A stretch of DNA of 64,000 nt from Flavobacterium aestivum. GTDB lineage: Bacteria; Bacteroidota; Bacteroidia; Flavobacteriales; Flavobacteriaceae. Positions 1 through 8,586 of this stretch are shown here, piece by piece. Location: NCBI RefSeq assembly GCF_026870175.2, contig NZ_CP113977.2, positions 558,001-622,000 on the forward strand, written 5' to 3'. The notes below the pieces were generated by a model. The model had not been told where the DNA came from, ran no database searches, and saw only the letters and a list, made by a program, of their open reading frames with translations. Position 1 is the first letter of the stretch; every line of letters begins with the position of its first letter. A program made the position numbers and the translations under genes.

Positions 1-1151
1 GCTATATCAGTCCATGAAGAAAACGGACTCACAGCATATTGCCATTTTACAATTCCTCCTGTATACCCAGTTAAGGTTAGCAAACTACTTGTGTTTCCGC
101 TACAAATTGAAGTACCACCACTTACAGTTCCCCCAACACTTGCAGGGGAAATGATAACTGTCGCCACATTATTTGTACTAATGTTAGAAAAACATGCTTC
201 AGAAGTAAGTTTCGTAACCGTTATTGTGCTAGAACCAACCGTATTTAACCCAACTGCAGTAAAAGTTCCCGTTCCGGCAACACTAACCGTCATTGTAGCA
301 GTTAAACCTGTTGCACTAGGACTACTCCTATCATACGTCACCACATAATTACCCACTGGTAAAGATGCCGCACTCGAAGTTAATGTTACTACAGATGTTG
401 TTCCGGTTGCCGCACATACATCTGTTGCTGTAGCTCCACTAAGACTATATGTTGGGCATGTATAAAAAATAATTACCTGACCTGCACCTCCAGCACCTCC
501 AGTCTCACTAGCACCTCCTGAATCTATTGCACCACTACCGCCTCCGCCAGGTGCCGTACCATCATTACCAGGTCCTTGGCCAAAAATTAAGCTTTGACGC
601 CCAACACCGCCGGCTCCACCAGAATTTCCTCCATCACCACCAGCTCCCGAAGTAAGACCAACTGTTAATAATGCCGTTTGACCATTTCCTCCATTTCCAC
701 CTGCCAATTTAGTTGTTCCAAATGAAGCAGCAGTTGTTCCGCCTGCACCACCCGCAGGAGTTCCGCCTGCTGTGTTAGCTGTACCGCCGCTACCGCCAGC
801 GGCCAAGATAGAACTTTCAAAACCTGTAATGGTTGAACTCCCTCCAGCACTTCCTGTACCTGTTGTACCAGCTGTTTGCCCTGCAACAACAACACTCAAG
901 ACCGATCCTGGCGTAACTGTAATAGTCGCACTGGCATAAGCTCCACCACCTCCACCAGCTCCACCTCTCCCTGTAACTACACTTCCTCCACTGGCCCCTC
1001 CTCCTGCTCCACCACCGCCCCAAGCTTGAACAGTTGCAGAAGTAACTCCTGCAGGAACATTTAAAGTACCACTTGATGAAAATGTATGCGGAGGTTGTGC
1101 CCGCACTAAAGAAAAAATAAAAACTAATAATAGAGATAATTTTAGTCTCAT
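1..1151 (-). CDS. Secreted glycine-rich repeat protein, N-terminal part (runs off left edge)
   Basis: The reading frame opens at an ATG at 1149-1151 and stays open for 383 codons to the left edge, so the gene is partial. Residues 1-19 form a signal peptide ending in RAQ. Residues of about 30-190 are extremely rich in Gly, Ala, Ser and Thr, like the glycine-rich domain of large Bacteroidota surface proteins. From the CPTYS segment onward come Ig/PKD-like stretches, including GGTSICSGNTS and GGIVKWQ, which are typical of Flavobacterium adhesins that end in a gliding or T9SS C-terminal domain. That tail would lie outside the window. A surface or adhesin role is inferred from this architecture. 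A TATATTTG -7 box lies on the minus strand at 1318-1325, with no clear -33 box. Confidence 0.8.
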   Translation of the reverse strand, partial: MRLKLSLLLVFIFSLVRAQPPHTFSSSGTLNVPAGVTSATVQAWGGGGAGGGASGGSVVTGRGGAGGGGGAYASATITVTPGSVLSVVVAGQTAGTTGTGSAGGSSTITGFESSILAAGGSGGTANTAGGTPAGGAGGTTAASFGTTKLAGGNGGNGQTALLTVGLTSGAGGDGGNSGGAGGVGRQSLIFGQGPGNDGTAPGGGGSGAIDSGGASETGGAGGAGQVIIFYTCPTYSLSGATATDVCAATGTTSVVTLTSSAASLPVGNYVVTYDRSSPSATGLTATMTVSVAGTGTFTAVGLNTVGSSTITVTKLTSEACFSNISTNNVATVIISPASVGGTVSGGTSICSGNTSSLLTLTGYTGGIVKWQYAVSPFSSWTDI

Positions 1152-1508
1152 AATAGTAGGCTTTAAAGATTAAAAAATCAATTCATCCTTAGTAATATTT
1201 ATGAGCCCTAATGAAAAAGTTAACATTCTCAGAAAATAAGATTAACCTAAATCATTCTATTCTCAAAAAAATTACAACATCTTTAAATTGCTGTTTATAA
1301 GCAGATTGGGGGTATGTCAAATATACAAAAAAAATCATCGTTATGATCGGGTATTGTAATTATCAGTACCCTTAAAATACTCATTTTGTAAAATTTATAA
1401 TCAGTCATTTTTTAAGTAATCCCTCAAAATTTAATTGCAATGACTTTTTTTAAATTTTACATTTGCTTCTAAATTGAATCATTTCACGATCCTTAGCAAA
1501 TTCTAATT
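1152..1508. other. Divergent intergenic region with promoters
   Basis: This AT-rich spacer separates the leftward glycine-rich gene from rightward recX. It contains a candidate minus-strand -7 box at 1318-1325 and the two-box recX promoter at 1435-1465. I see no coding potential or repeat in it. Confidence 0.6.
1435..1465 (+). promoter_or_regulatory. recX promoter (TTG-N20-TACATTTG)
   Basis: A TTG at 1435-1437 and TACATTTG at 1458-1465 are separated by 20 nt. This matches the Bacteroidota -33/-7 consensus (TTG, TAnnTTTG). The recX start codon lies 43 nt downstream. Confidence 0.65.
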
Positions 1509-1967
1509 ATGACCATCAAAGAAGCTATCCAAAAAATTGAACATTTTTGTGCCTACCAAGAACGGTGTCATGAAGAAGTAGTATCAAAATTATGGAGCAT
1601 GAAGATGAACTCTGGAGAGATAGACCAAATTATTGTACATCTTATTGAGCACAATTTTCTGAATGAAACTCGATTTGCCTGTAGTTTTGCCCGAGGAAAA
1701 CACCGCATCAAACATTGGGGTAAAATAAGAATTACCAATGAATTAAAAGTCCGCAAAATTGGTCAAAACCTTATCAATCTTGCACTAAAAGAAATTTCAC
1801 CCGAAGAATACATAGCCACTTTTGAAGATCTAGCCGAAAGAAATTGGAAATCCATGTCGGAAAATGACCTTCTCAAAAAAAGAAAGAAATTCTGTGATTA
1901 TATGCTTCGCCGTGGATTTGAAAGCAATCTAATTTACGATAAAGTGCGTGAATTGGAGCAAGAATAA
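1509..1967 (+). CDS. recX: RecX family regulatory protein
   Basis: This 152-residue protein has the RecX layout: three tandem three-helix units, small and highly charged. Recognisable parts are the first unit (AYQERCHEEVVSKL), the central FLNETRFACSFARGKHR segment followed by WGKIRI, and the last unit (LRRGFESNLI). RecX binds RecA filaments and usually inhibits RecA-driven recombination in the cytoplasm. The gene stands alone on the plus strand with its own promoter and is convergent with the ketosynthase-like gene. Its length is normal for the family. It is not next to recA here, which is common in Bacteroidota. Confidence 0.9.
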   Translation: MTIKEAIQKIEHFCAYQERCHEEVVSKLWSMKMNSGEIDQIIVHLIEHNFLNETRFACSFARGKHRIKHWGKIRITNELKVRKIGQNLINLALKEISPEEYIATFEDLAERNWKSMSENDLLKKRKKFCDYMLRRGFESNLIYDKVRELEQE

Positions 1968-1980
1968 AACTGATCCTAAT

Positions 1981-2013
1981 TTCACAAAGATTCACGAAGA
2001 GAAGTCACAAAGA
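1981..2013. repeat. CACAAAG/CACGAAG direct repeat
   Basis: Two 10-nt units, TTCACAAAGA and TTCACGAAGA, are followed by GAAGTCACAAAGA. The repeat begins 13 nt after the recX stop, in the convergent spacer. It uses the same words as the elements at 3249-3352 and 28595-28690. Confidence 0.6.
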
Positions 2014-2081
2014 CATGCTAAAAAAGTGTACCCCTATTTCGAAATAAATAAACTGAAAAATTTTACGAAACAGACTAACTT

Positions 2082-3236
2082 TTACAAACTCAAAAGTACA
2101 CTTACTGCATTCCCACCAAAACCAACCGCATTGACCAAAACTTTCTTTATGGATTGGGTTTGTTTTTGTGCTTCTGCAAAAGGAACTCCAATGAATTGAT
2201 TGTGTTGCATCATCAAAATAGCCATTTCCATACTTAAAATACCCGAAGCACCAAAAGTGTGCCCGATTTTCCATTTATTAGTAGTTAACAAAGGTAGACT
2301 ATCACCAAAAATTTTCTGAATAGCTACATATTCCGTTAAATCCCCTTTTATGGTTCCTGGTGCATGCATTACGATTGCATCTACCTCAGAAACATCTATA
2401 TTTTGCAGAGCCATTTTCATTGATTTTTGAAAACAGGTTGCTTCTGCCGAAATAGAAATATTGTGCTCTAAGATTTCTGTAGCATAACCAACACCTTCTA
2501 TGAAAGCTATAGCATTTTCTTTTTTTCCGATTTCAAGACAACACACACCAGCTCCTTCTCCCAAAATCATGGTGTTTTGTTTTTTATCCAAATCCAAAGC
2601 TCTATTAGGGTATTGTTCTTCGCTCTTAGAATAAATTTTCAAAGCACGCATTTGTCCAATGGTAAAATCGGTTAAAGGAGCTTCACTACCTCCAACCAAA
2701 AACTTATTGGCCATACCGGCTCTCAACCAAGCTACTCCATTCAGTACTGCGTGCAAAGCTGTAGAACAAGTAATAGAATGTGAAATTTCTGGTCCTGTAC
2801 TTTGCAAATCATGGGCTACCCATGAAGAAATATTCCCCAAAGTAGTCGTTGGTGATGCCAATGTTTGTGCTTTACCTGTCTCAACATACTCTTGAAAATG
2901 TTTTTCGAATAAATCAGTTGCCCCTCTAGAAGAACCAATATTAATCCCAAAAACATCCTCTTTTGTCCAACCCGCATCTTCCATTGCTTTACGGGAAGCC
3001 ACCATCGCATACAAAACCGATTTATCTAAGGCTTTATATTTAATATCTGATTGTCGCAACTGTTCAACCTCTTCATTAGAGATAGAATCTAGAGTTGCAA
3101 CCAAAGTGTTTTTATGGTCCAAATAGTGTTCCGAAAAACAAGGATTTTCCGTAAGGTAATTTTCCCAAATGGTTTTGGATGAATTTCCTAATGGAGAAAT
3201 AGAAGCTATTGCAGTTATGGAGATCGTTTGTGACAA
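2082..3236 (-). CDS. Beta-ketoacyl synthase-like protein of the biotin cluster
   Basis: This 384-residue thiolase-fold protein resembles FabB/FabF-type condensing enzymes. The active-site Cys is in SITCSTALHA (Cys157), GEGAG is near residue 226, and the second-His motif TNKWKIGHTFGASG is present (His326). The first-His motif, normally AHGT, reads HAPGT at 291-295, so Pro293 sits at the first catalytic His position. The start is TTG at 3234-3236; in-frame stops lie just upstream and the fold begins immediately after it. The gene follows bioA on the same strand. A role in making or processing the pimeloyl precursor of biotin is inferred from position only. The missing His could mean altered chemistry, or a chain-length-factor or decarboxylase-like role. 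Confidence 0.8.
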   Translation of the reverse strand: MSQTISITAIASISPLGNSSKTIWENYLTENPCFSEHYLDHKNTLVATLDSISNEEVEQLRQSDIKYKALDKSVLYAMVASRKAMEDAGWTKEDVFGINIGSSRGATDLFEKHFQEYVETGKAQTLASPTTTLGNISSWVAHDLQSTGPEISHSITCSTALHAVLNGVAWLRAGMANKFLVGGSEAPLTDFTIGQMRALKIYSKSEEQYPNRALDLDKKQNTMILGEGAGVCCLEIGKKENAIAFIEGVGYATEILEHNISISAEATCFQKSMKMALQNIDVSEVDAIVMHAPGTIKGDLTEYVAIQKIFGDSLPLLTTNKWKIGHTFGASGILSMEMAILMMQHNQFIGVPFAEAQKQTQSIKKVLVNAVGFGGNAVSVLLSL

Positions 3237-3248
3237 GACTTTTTATTT

Positions 3249-3352
3249 TATTACACGAAGGTTCACAAAGAACTTTCGCAAAGATTCACAAAGCTTTTGT
3301 AAAAAAACATAGTGTAACTTCGTGTTTTTTCTCTGTGTCTCTTTGTGAAATA
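3249..3352. repeat. Inverted CACAAAG/CACGAAG element before the ketosynthase-like gene
   Basis: The left arm (3251-3293) holds CACGAAG, CACAAAG, CGCAAAG and CACAAAG. The right arm (3311-3352) holds the opposite-strand words CTTCGTG and CTTTGTG. The arms can fold into an imperfect hairpin. The element fills most of the bioA to ketosynthase-like spacer and ends 12 nt before the start codon. Confidence 0.65.
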
Positions 3353-3365
3353 TTTTTTTGCAAAT

Positions 3366-4637
3366 TTAAACTATTTCCAATGCTTTCGCTACCACTTCAT
3401 ATACTTTTTGCAATTGCTCATCAGTAATCACATAAGGAGGTAAAATGTAAACGATATTCCCAACAGGGCGCAAAATCAAGCCATTTTCAATAAAAAAATT
3501 ATACAGTCTGTTGCGCAATGTCCCGTAATAACTTGCCGAAGTTTCTGTTTTTATTTCCAAAGCAAAAATAACCCCCAGCACTCTTGTAGCAGTAACCATA
3601 GGGTGATTTTCAACCCGTTTTTTAAAATCCAAATGACTTTTGTTAATTCGGATTAAATTATCTTGCATTTCTTTGGTTTGCAACAATTCTAAACTGGCCA
3701 AAGCCGCTGCACAACCCGTAGGATTTGCCGTAAACGTATGCCCATGAAATAATGCTTTATTGATATCTTCATCATAAAAAGCATCAAAAAGATCTTGTGT
3801 AAAAGTCGTAATCGCCATAGGAATAGTTCCTCCCGTCAAGGCTTTGGACAAACACATCATATCTGGCTTTTGGGTCAAATAATCGCAGGCAAATGTTTTT
3901 CCGGTTTTCCCAAAGCCCGTCATTACCTCGTCGGCTATTGTAAGCACATTATTTTCTTGACAAATTTGCAATAATTGATCCAATGCTTCAGGCTCAAACA
4001 TCACCATTCCGGCTGCACCTTGCACTAAGGGTTCAAAAATAAATCCTGCGCAATTATTATTTTGTATTACTTCACGTAATGCATCAAAACTTAATTGCTC
4101 CTGACCTTTCACTGGTACCGGAATTCGAACCACATTTATAAACATCCCTTGGAATGCTTGTGTATAAAATGATATTCCACTCGCAGCCATGGCAGCAAAA
4201 GTATCTCCGTGAAAAGCATTCTCGAAAGCAATAATCGTTGTTCTCTTTTCTCCTTTGTTATAAAAAGACTGCAAAGCCACTTTGATAGCCACTTCGACAG
4301 CCGTTGATCCATTATCCGAAAAAAACACTTTCTTTTGATTAATCGGTAACATAGCTAATAGCTTCTCAGCCAAAATTATTGCAGGTTCATGCGTAAATCC
4401 TCCAAACAGAACATGTTCTAATGTAGTCAACTGTTTGTAAATTGCATCGGCAATATACCTATTAGAATGTCCAAAAGGATTGACCCACCAAGAAGCGATG
4501 GCATCAATATATTGTTTGTTGTTTTCGTCCCAAAGCAAAGCGCCTTCTCCTTTGGTTATTGCTATAGGAATCGCTGCTGTTTTGTGCTGTGTATAAGGAT
4601 GCCAAAGATGTTGGCTGTCTCTCTCGATTAAAGTCAT
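3366..4637 (-). CDS. bioA: Adenosylmethionine-8-amino-7-oxononanoate aminotransferase
   Basis: BioA transfers an amino group from S-adenosylmethionine to KAPA, giving DAPA, the third step of the biotin ring pathway. It is a PLP enzyme of the cytoplasm. The 423 residues are the normal length. Visible motifs are HLWHPYTQ near the N-terminus, the substrate-site SWWVNPFGH (Trp51-Trp52), SDNGSTAVE (108-116), the cofactor Asp in ADEVMTGFG (Asp236) and the Schiff-base Lys in CLSKALTGG (Lys265). It starts 41 nt after bioD, so it is probably cotranscribed with it. A 7-nt periodic array (4639-4673) directly precedes its ATG. Confidence 0.95.
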   Translation of the reverse strand: MTLIERDSQHLWHPYTQHKTAAIPIAITKGEGALLWDENNKQYIDAIASWWVNPFGHSNRYIADAIYKQLTTLEHVLFGGFTHEPAIILAEKLLAMLPINQKKVFFSDNGSTAVEVAIKVALQSFYNKGEKRTTIIAFENAFHGDTFAAMAASGISFYTQAFQGMFINVVRIPVPVKGQEQLSFDALREVIQNNNCAGFIFEPLVQGAAGMVMFEPEALDQLLQICQENNVLTIADEVMTGFGKTGKTFACDYLTQKPDMMCLSKALTGGTIPMAITTFTQDLFDAFYDEDINKALFHGHTFTANPTGCAAALASLELLQTKEMQDNLIRINKSHLDFKKRVENHPMVTATRVLGVIFALEIKTETSASYYGTLRNRLYNFFIENGLILRPVGNIVYILPPYVITDEQLQKVYEVVAKALEIV

Positions 4638-4638
4638 T

Positions 4639-4673
4639 AGATTTCAGATTTTAGATTGCTGATTTTAGATTGA
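4639..4673. repeat. Five-unit 7-nt array between bioD and bioA
   Basis: The units are AGATTTC, AGATTTT, AGATTGC, TGATTTT and AGATTGA, in exact 7-nt register. The array fills nearly the whole 41-nt bioD-bioA spacer and ends one nucleotide before the bioA start codon. Confidence 0.75.
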
Positions 4674-4678
4674 TCTTA

Positions 4679-5299
4679 CTATTGCAGTTGCAAAAGTTCG
4701 TCTCTAAACTTATCTGCATATTCTTTGATTACATTTTGATCAAAATACGGTTCTTGCTCAATTCTTCCCAAACATTTAATTCCTGTTTTATTCAAGATAA
4801 TAGATTCAGTTGCGGCATTTTCATCACCTGAAAAGACAATTCCTCCAATCGCTATTTTACGATTAAGCAAGGCTTCAATTGTAAGCAAGGTGTGATTGAT
4901 ACTTCCTAAATAATGTCTTGAAACTACAATTACTTTATAATCTGGCTGAATTAAATCTATAACACAATCAGTGTCATTCAATGGTACAAAAACACCTCCA
5001 GCTCCTTCAATAACTAAATGATTTTGGGTTTTCGGTTCTTTTATTGCTTGCAAATCAATAGTAATTCCATCAATTGCAGCAGATAGATGCGGACTAGCTG
5101 GTGTATTTAGCAAATAACTGTTCGGGTGAATTGTTGTTTTATCATTTGAGATAAATGATTTGATTTTATGACTATCAGAATGGTCAACATCCCCAGCCTG
5201 AACGGGTTTCCAATAATCAGCTTCCAAAGATTCTGTTATAATGGCCGAAGCTATCGTTTTACCCACATCAGTTCCAATTCCTGTAATGAATAATTTCAT
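4679..5299 (-). CDS. bioD: Dethiobiotin synthetase
   Basis: BioD closes the ureido ring of biotin from DAPA, CO2 and ATP. The 206-residue protein begins with the P-loop GTDVGKT (residues 9-15, Lys14). The catalytic Lys is in YWKPVQAGD (Lys31), and EGAGGVFVPL marks the second nucleotide and metal region. Length and fold are normal for the family. It is first of the bioD - bioA - ketosynthase-like run. A TACTTTTG -7 box on the minus strand at 5316-5323 lies just past the terminator of the upstream cassette, so this run probably has its own promoter. Confidence 0.95.
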   Translation of the reverse strand: MKLFITGIGTDVGKTIASAIITESLEADYWKPVQAGDVDHSDSHKIKSFISNDKTTIHPNSYLLNTPASPHLSAAIDGITIDLQAIKEPKTQNHLVIEGAGGVFVPLNDTDCVIDLIQPDYKVIVVSRHYLGSINHTLLTIEALLNRKIAIGGIVFSGDENAATESIILNKTGIKCLGRIEQEPYFDQNVIKEYADKFRDELLQLQ

Positions 5300-5322
5300 C
5301 TAAATAATTTTTACACAAAAGT

Positions 5323-5349
5323 AAAAAACCCATCGTTAAGATGGGCTTT
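5323..5349 (-). terminator. Terminator of the TraB - sigma - membrane protein cassette
   Basis: On the minus strand a stem (CCCATC with GATGGG, loop of 5 nt, 5329-5345) is followed by a run of six T. It lies 6 nt past the stop of the membrane protein gene and before bioD. Confidence 0.7.
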
Positions 5350-5354
5350 AATTG

Positions 5355-5972
5355 TTATTCTTTTAATTCATCAATTACTTTTCGAATCTCTTTGGCATAT
5401 TTTCCATAAAAATAATTCACCCACCATTCAGTAATAAAAGCGGCCGAAGTCATTACACCAATAAACATTGCAAATAAACCTCCTAAAATAAAATCCCCTG
5501 ATTTTTTATTCAAAATTACATCTATAATTTCCTGAGAATAATCCTTTAAAATAATCATAGTAACGAAGGCTAAAGCAAAAGGCATGACAGAATACGTGAA
5601 GGATTTGTACAATTCCATATTCAATCGGATATCAAAATACGTGTCATATAGGTTGTCCTTTGTATTCGTATTTGCCTTATTCAATCGTTTGTAAAATAAA
5701 AACAGTTTGGCCAAAAAGTAGGCACAAATAACCAAAAATAAAGCAAACAATCCATAAAACGCCGTTATCACTAAAGGAGTGAATTTATAGAGTACTGGTA
5801 TAAATCCTAGGAAAAGAATAGATATAATTTGATACACAAATTCCTTTTTTAAATTCTTTCTGATTTTATCCAAAGGCGTTTTGGCCGATTGTAATTTTTC
5901 TAAATTGGTTGGAATCACAACATTTTCTGCTTTGTCGTTATTCCATGCTGATTGCATATCGTTAAAATCCAT
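5355..5972 (-). CDS. Membrane protein coupled to an ECF sigma factor (possible anti-sigma factor)
   Basis: This 205-residue protein is of unknown family. It has a soluble N-terminus (about 1-45, MDFNDMQSAWNNDK onward), two closely spaced membrane helices at about 48-95, two more at about 125-180, and a short charged tail. Its start overlaps the end of the sigma factor gene by 11 nt, so translation is probably coupled. A short cytoplasmic head fused to membrane helices, directly after an ECF sigma gene, is the usual arrangement for an anti-sigma factor. That role is inference. No CHCC zinc motif of the classical ZAS type is seen. Confidence 0.6.
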   Translation of the reverse strand: MDFNDMQSAWNNDKAENVVIPTNLEKLQSAKTPLDKIRKNLKKEFVYQIISILFLGFIPVLYKFTPLVITAFYGLFALFLVICAYFLAKLFLFYKRLNKANTNTKDNLYDTYFDIRLNMELYKSFTYSVMPFALAFVTMIILKDYSQEIIDVILNKKSGDFILGGLFAMFIGVMTSAAFITEWWVNYFYGKYAKEIRKVIDELKE

Positions 5973-6465
5973 AACCTTGATTTTTTATAATTTCTTTTAA
6001 TTTTTCCTTTGCTCTGTTCAGTTTCACTCTGGCGTTCCCTTCTGAAATACCCAAGTTATCTGCAATTTCCCGATGCGAAAAACCTTCAAGTTGATAAAAT
6101 ATAATTGCTTTATCAATTTTATCCAATTGCTGCACCGCTTTATAAAAATGATTCAACTGATTTTCTTTATGATCCGAATCGCTTTCTTCTTCTTTTATGT
6201 TTTCTGAAGCAATTTCATACTTGTCAACCTTTCGTTTTTCCTTTCTCAAAAAAACGATCGAAGTATTAATTGCTACACGATACATCCAAGTAGAAAATTG
6301 ACTTTCACCTTTAAAACTATCATAGGCTTTCCATAACTGAAGTACAATTTCCTGAAACAAATCCTGCTGGTCGTCCGGATTATCCATATACATCTTAGAA
6401 ACCTTATAAAGTATTCCTTTGTGATTTTCAATACGGTTTAAAAACTCTTGTTCTTTCGCTATCAA
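5962..6465 (-). CDS. ECF-type RNA polymerase sigma factor
   Basis: This 167-residue sigma-70 family protein has region 2 (YMDNPDDQQDLFQEIVLQLW, then STWMYRVAINTSIVFLRK, at about 27-78) and region 4 (FYQLEGFSHREIADNLG with a helix-turn-helix at about 123-155). There is no region 1.1 or 3, as is usual for ECF factors. The start is a TTG at 6463-6465, only 4 nt after the TraB/GumN stop. No ATG in this frame lies early enough to keep region 2 whole. It is probably cotranscribed with the TraB/GumN gene upstream and the membrane protein downstream. Its regulon cannot be read from this window. Confidence 0.9.
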   Translation of the reverse strand: MIAKEQEFLNRIENHKGILYKVSKMYMDNPDDQQDLFQEIVLQLWKAYDSFKGESQFSTWMYRVAINTSIVFLRKEKRKVDKYEIASENIKEEESDSDHKENQLNHFYKAVQQLDKIDKAIIFYQLEGFSHREIADNLGISEGNARVKLNRAKEKLKEIIKNQGYGF

Positions 6466-6469
6466 AACT

Positions 6470-7327
6470 TTAGTTCATTATAGATTTTACAGTGTACCCT
6501 GCTTTTTTTAGTAAATTAACAATTCCTAGTTCTCCTGCCAAATGTGCCGCGCCTACAGCAAAGAAAACACTTTCTTTTTGCATCATAACAGGCATGATTT
6601 TAGACCAATTTTCATTTCGGTTATCCAACAATATTTTCTTAGTATTTGCTGACATCACTTTATTGCTCGTTGTCATTTTATAAAGGCTGTTTATATCCTC
6701 ACTCACATAATCTTTGATCATTTCAGTACACATATCTGGATTGATCTGTTGCAAATAAGAAATCATTTCATCATCTGTAAAGGATTTGCATAACATTTCC
6801 ACTTGCTCAATAGCCTTTTCAAGTCCTACTACAGGTTTGCTACTTTCTTTGGCTTTACTAACAAATTCCATTTCATAAAATTTCAAATCTGTACAACCAA
6901 ATGATTTCATAAACAGCAAACTCATCACGGTTTCGAGCGTATAACTATCGACTTGCGCTAGCGTAAATCCTCCACTTTTTTGCAATACCTCTTCGAGTTG
7001 TGCTATTTGTTTTGCAGTCAATTTTTTAGACAAAGGTTCTTTACCAATTGCCATTTGCTGCACTAATGCTATTTCATTAGGATCAGCTACATTTATCTCT
7101 AAAGCTAATTTAGATGTTTTTGAAAAAGCTGCTACTGCTTTAGGTTGCATAACATAATCTTTTCCGCAGATCATATGAACGGTTCCAAAAAGATAAGAAG
7201 GCTTTGTCAGTCCGTTTCCTGACACTTCCCATAATACTGAATTTTCATTTTTTGGAGTTTGTGCATTTGTCGAAAAACTAAATGCGAATACCGTAATAGC
7301 TACAATTGATTTGAAAACATTTTTCAT
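6470..7327 (-). CDS. TraB/GumN family protein
   Basis: This 285-residue protein has a signal peptide (residues 1-22, FSFSTNAQ). It carries both signature motifs of the TraB/GumN (Tiki-like) family: LFGTVHM (His51) near the N-terminus and VGAAHLAGE (His262) near the C-terminus. Family members are proposed metalloproteases, and here the protein would be periplasmic. It is the first gene of a cassette with the sigma factor and the putative anti-sigma membrane protein, which suggests an envelope-stress link. A TACGA-C-TCGTA palindrome sits upstream at 7368-7378 and could be a regulatory site. Confidence 0.85.
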   Translation of the reverse strand: MKNVFKSIVAITVFAFSFSTNAQTPKNENSVLWEVSGNGLTKPSYLFGTVHMICGKDYVMQPKAVAAFSKTSKLALEINVADPNEIALVQQMAIGKEPLSKKLTAKQIAQLEEVLQKSGGFTLAQVDSYTLETVMSLLFMKSFGCTDLKFYEMEFVSKAKESSKPVVGLEKAIEQVEMLCKSFTDDEMISYLQQINPDMCTEMIKDYVSEDINSLYKMTTSNKVMSANTKKILLDNRNENWSKIMPVMMQKESVFFAVGAAHLAGELGIVNLLKKAGYTVKSIMN

Positions 7328-7421
7328 GGTTTTTTCGTTTTTTGATTGATGATTGAAATATTTTTTTTACGACTCGTAAGTAATCAAACAATCAAAACGT
7401 TACAAAAAAAGTTTCTTTTTT

Positions 7422-8561
7422 TTAAAGAAGTGAGGAAATACAAGCAATCAGAGATGAAATTTCTTCTTTTGAGTTGAAGCTATGAATGCAAAAACGCAAA
7501 CGCTCCTGCCCCTCGGGAACTGTGGGAGATAATATCGCTTTGACATCAAAACCTTTTTGCTGAAGAGCATTGGCAATATGTTTTACTTTTTCATTTCCGG
7601 GAATGATAGCACTTTGAATAGCCGATTTGCTACGTATGAAAAGTGGACTCAAATACAACATTTTCTTCACCTGATTAAAAAAAACGATATTTTCCCGAAG
7701 CAATTCGAGTGCATTTTTATCTTTTTCTAAATGATAATACCCCATTAAAACTGTGGCTACCGAATGCGGAGAAAGCCCTGTGGTATAAACGAAACTTCGA
7801 GCAAAATTAACGAGGTACGATTTTAATTCATCCGAACCTAAAACCACTGCACCATGACAACCCAAACCTTTTCCGAAAGTCATAATTCGAGCAAATATCT
7901 TGTCTTGCAATTGCAAATACTGAATTAGTCCCTCTCCTTTATCTCCAAAAACACCCAAAGCATGTGCTTCATCAACCACTAAATAACAGTTGTACTTTTC
8001 CGAAACAGCAACCAACTCCTTCATGTTTGGGCAATCACCGTCCATTGAAAAAACAGATTCGGTTACGATATAAATTATCCCAGCACTATTATTAAAATTG
8101 ATTATCTTTTTTTCTAAATTCTCAAAATCATTGTGCCTAAATTTATATGACTTAGCATTCGATAATTGAATTCCGTCCCGAATCGAGGCATGACACAATT
8201 CATCATACAAAATCAAATCCCCTTTTTGAGGAACTGCGCTAAAAAAACCTACATTGGCATCATAGCCCGAATTGAATAACAAAGCCGAATCTGATTGGTG
8301 GAATTGAGCAATATAATTTTCAGTTTCGGTATACAAAATATGATTTCCCGAAAGTAATCTAGAGCCGGTTGCTCCATTGCTTTTTATATTATAATCTAAT
8401 AAAAATTGATGGGTCGTATTGAAAATTGCTTCCGATTTTGATAAACCTATATAATCATTCGAAGCAAAATCTATTAAATCATTAGGCTGAGGAAGTTCTC
8501 TTAGCGATTTATTTTGTTTTCGAGTTTCGAGTTTATCGGCTAGTTTTTTGGGAAAATTCAT
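7422..8561 (-). CDS. bioF: 8-amino-7-oxononanoate synthase
   Basis: BioF condenses pimeloyl-thioester with L-alanine to make KAPA, the first ring-building step of biotin synthesis. The 379-residue alpha-oxoamine synthase shows FASNDYIGLS (33-41), GATGSRLLSGNH (63-74), the cofactor-binding VDEAHALG (Asp197, His200) and the PLP Lys in TFGKGLGCHGA (Lys231). It could be confused with glycine C-acetyltransferase (kbl), but bioD and bioA just downstream favour bioF. A TAACTTTG -7 box at 8566-8573 is only 4 nt from the ATG, so the mRNA may be leaderless. Confidence 0.92.
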   Translation of the reverse strand: MNFPKKLADKLETRKQNKSLRELPQPNDLIDFASNDYIGLSKSEAIFNTTHQFLLDYNIKSNGATGSRLLSGNHILYTETENYIAQFHQSDSALLFNSGYDANVGFFSAVPQKGDLILYDELCHASIRDGIQLSNAKSYKFRHNDFENLEKKIINFNNSAGIIYIVTESVFSMDGDCPNMKELVAVSEKYNCYLVVDEAHALGVFGDKGEGLIQYLQLQDKIFARIMTFGKGLGCHGAVVLGSDELKSYLVNFARSFVYTTGLSPHSVATVLMGYYHLEKDKNALELLRENIVFFNQVKKMLYLSPLFIRSKSAIQSAIIPGNEKVKHIANALQQKGFDVKAILSPTVPEGQERLRFCIHSFNSKEEISSLIACISSLL

Positions 8562-8586
8562 AAAACAAAGTTATGCTTTTTTTAAG

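Noticed and set aside
1948..2199. 83-codon plus-strand ORF after recX
   Set aside because: It overlaps the recX end and the ketosynthase-like gene and includes the CACAAAG repeat; no coding character.
7368..7400. Classical ECF -35/-10 promoter for the sigma cassette
   Set aside because: TGTAAC and a CGTA-type box can be found but are too far apart (over 20 nt) to count as a promoter; only the palindrome is noted.
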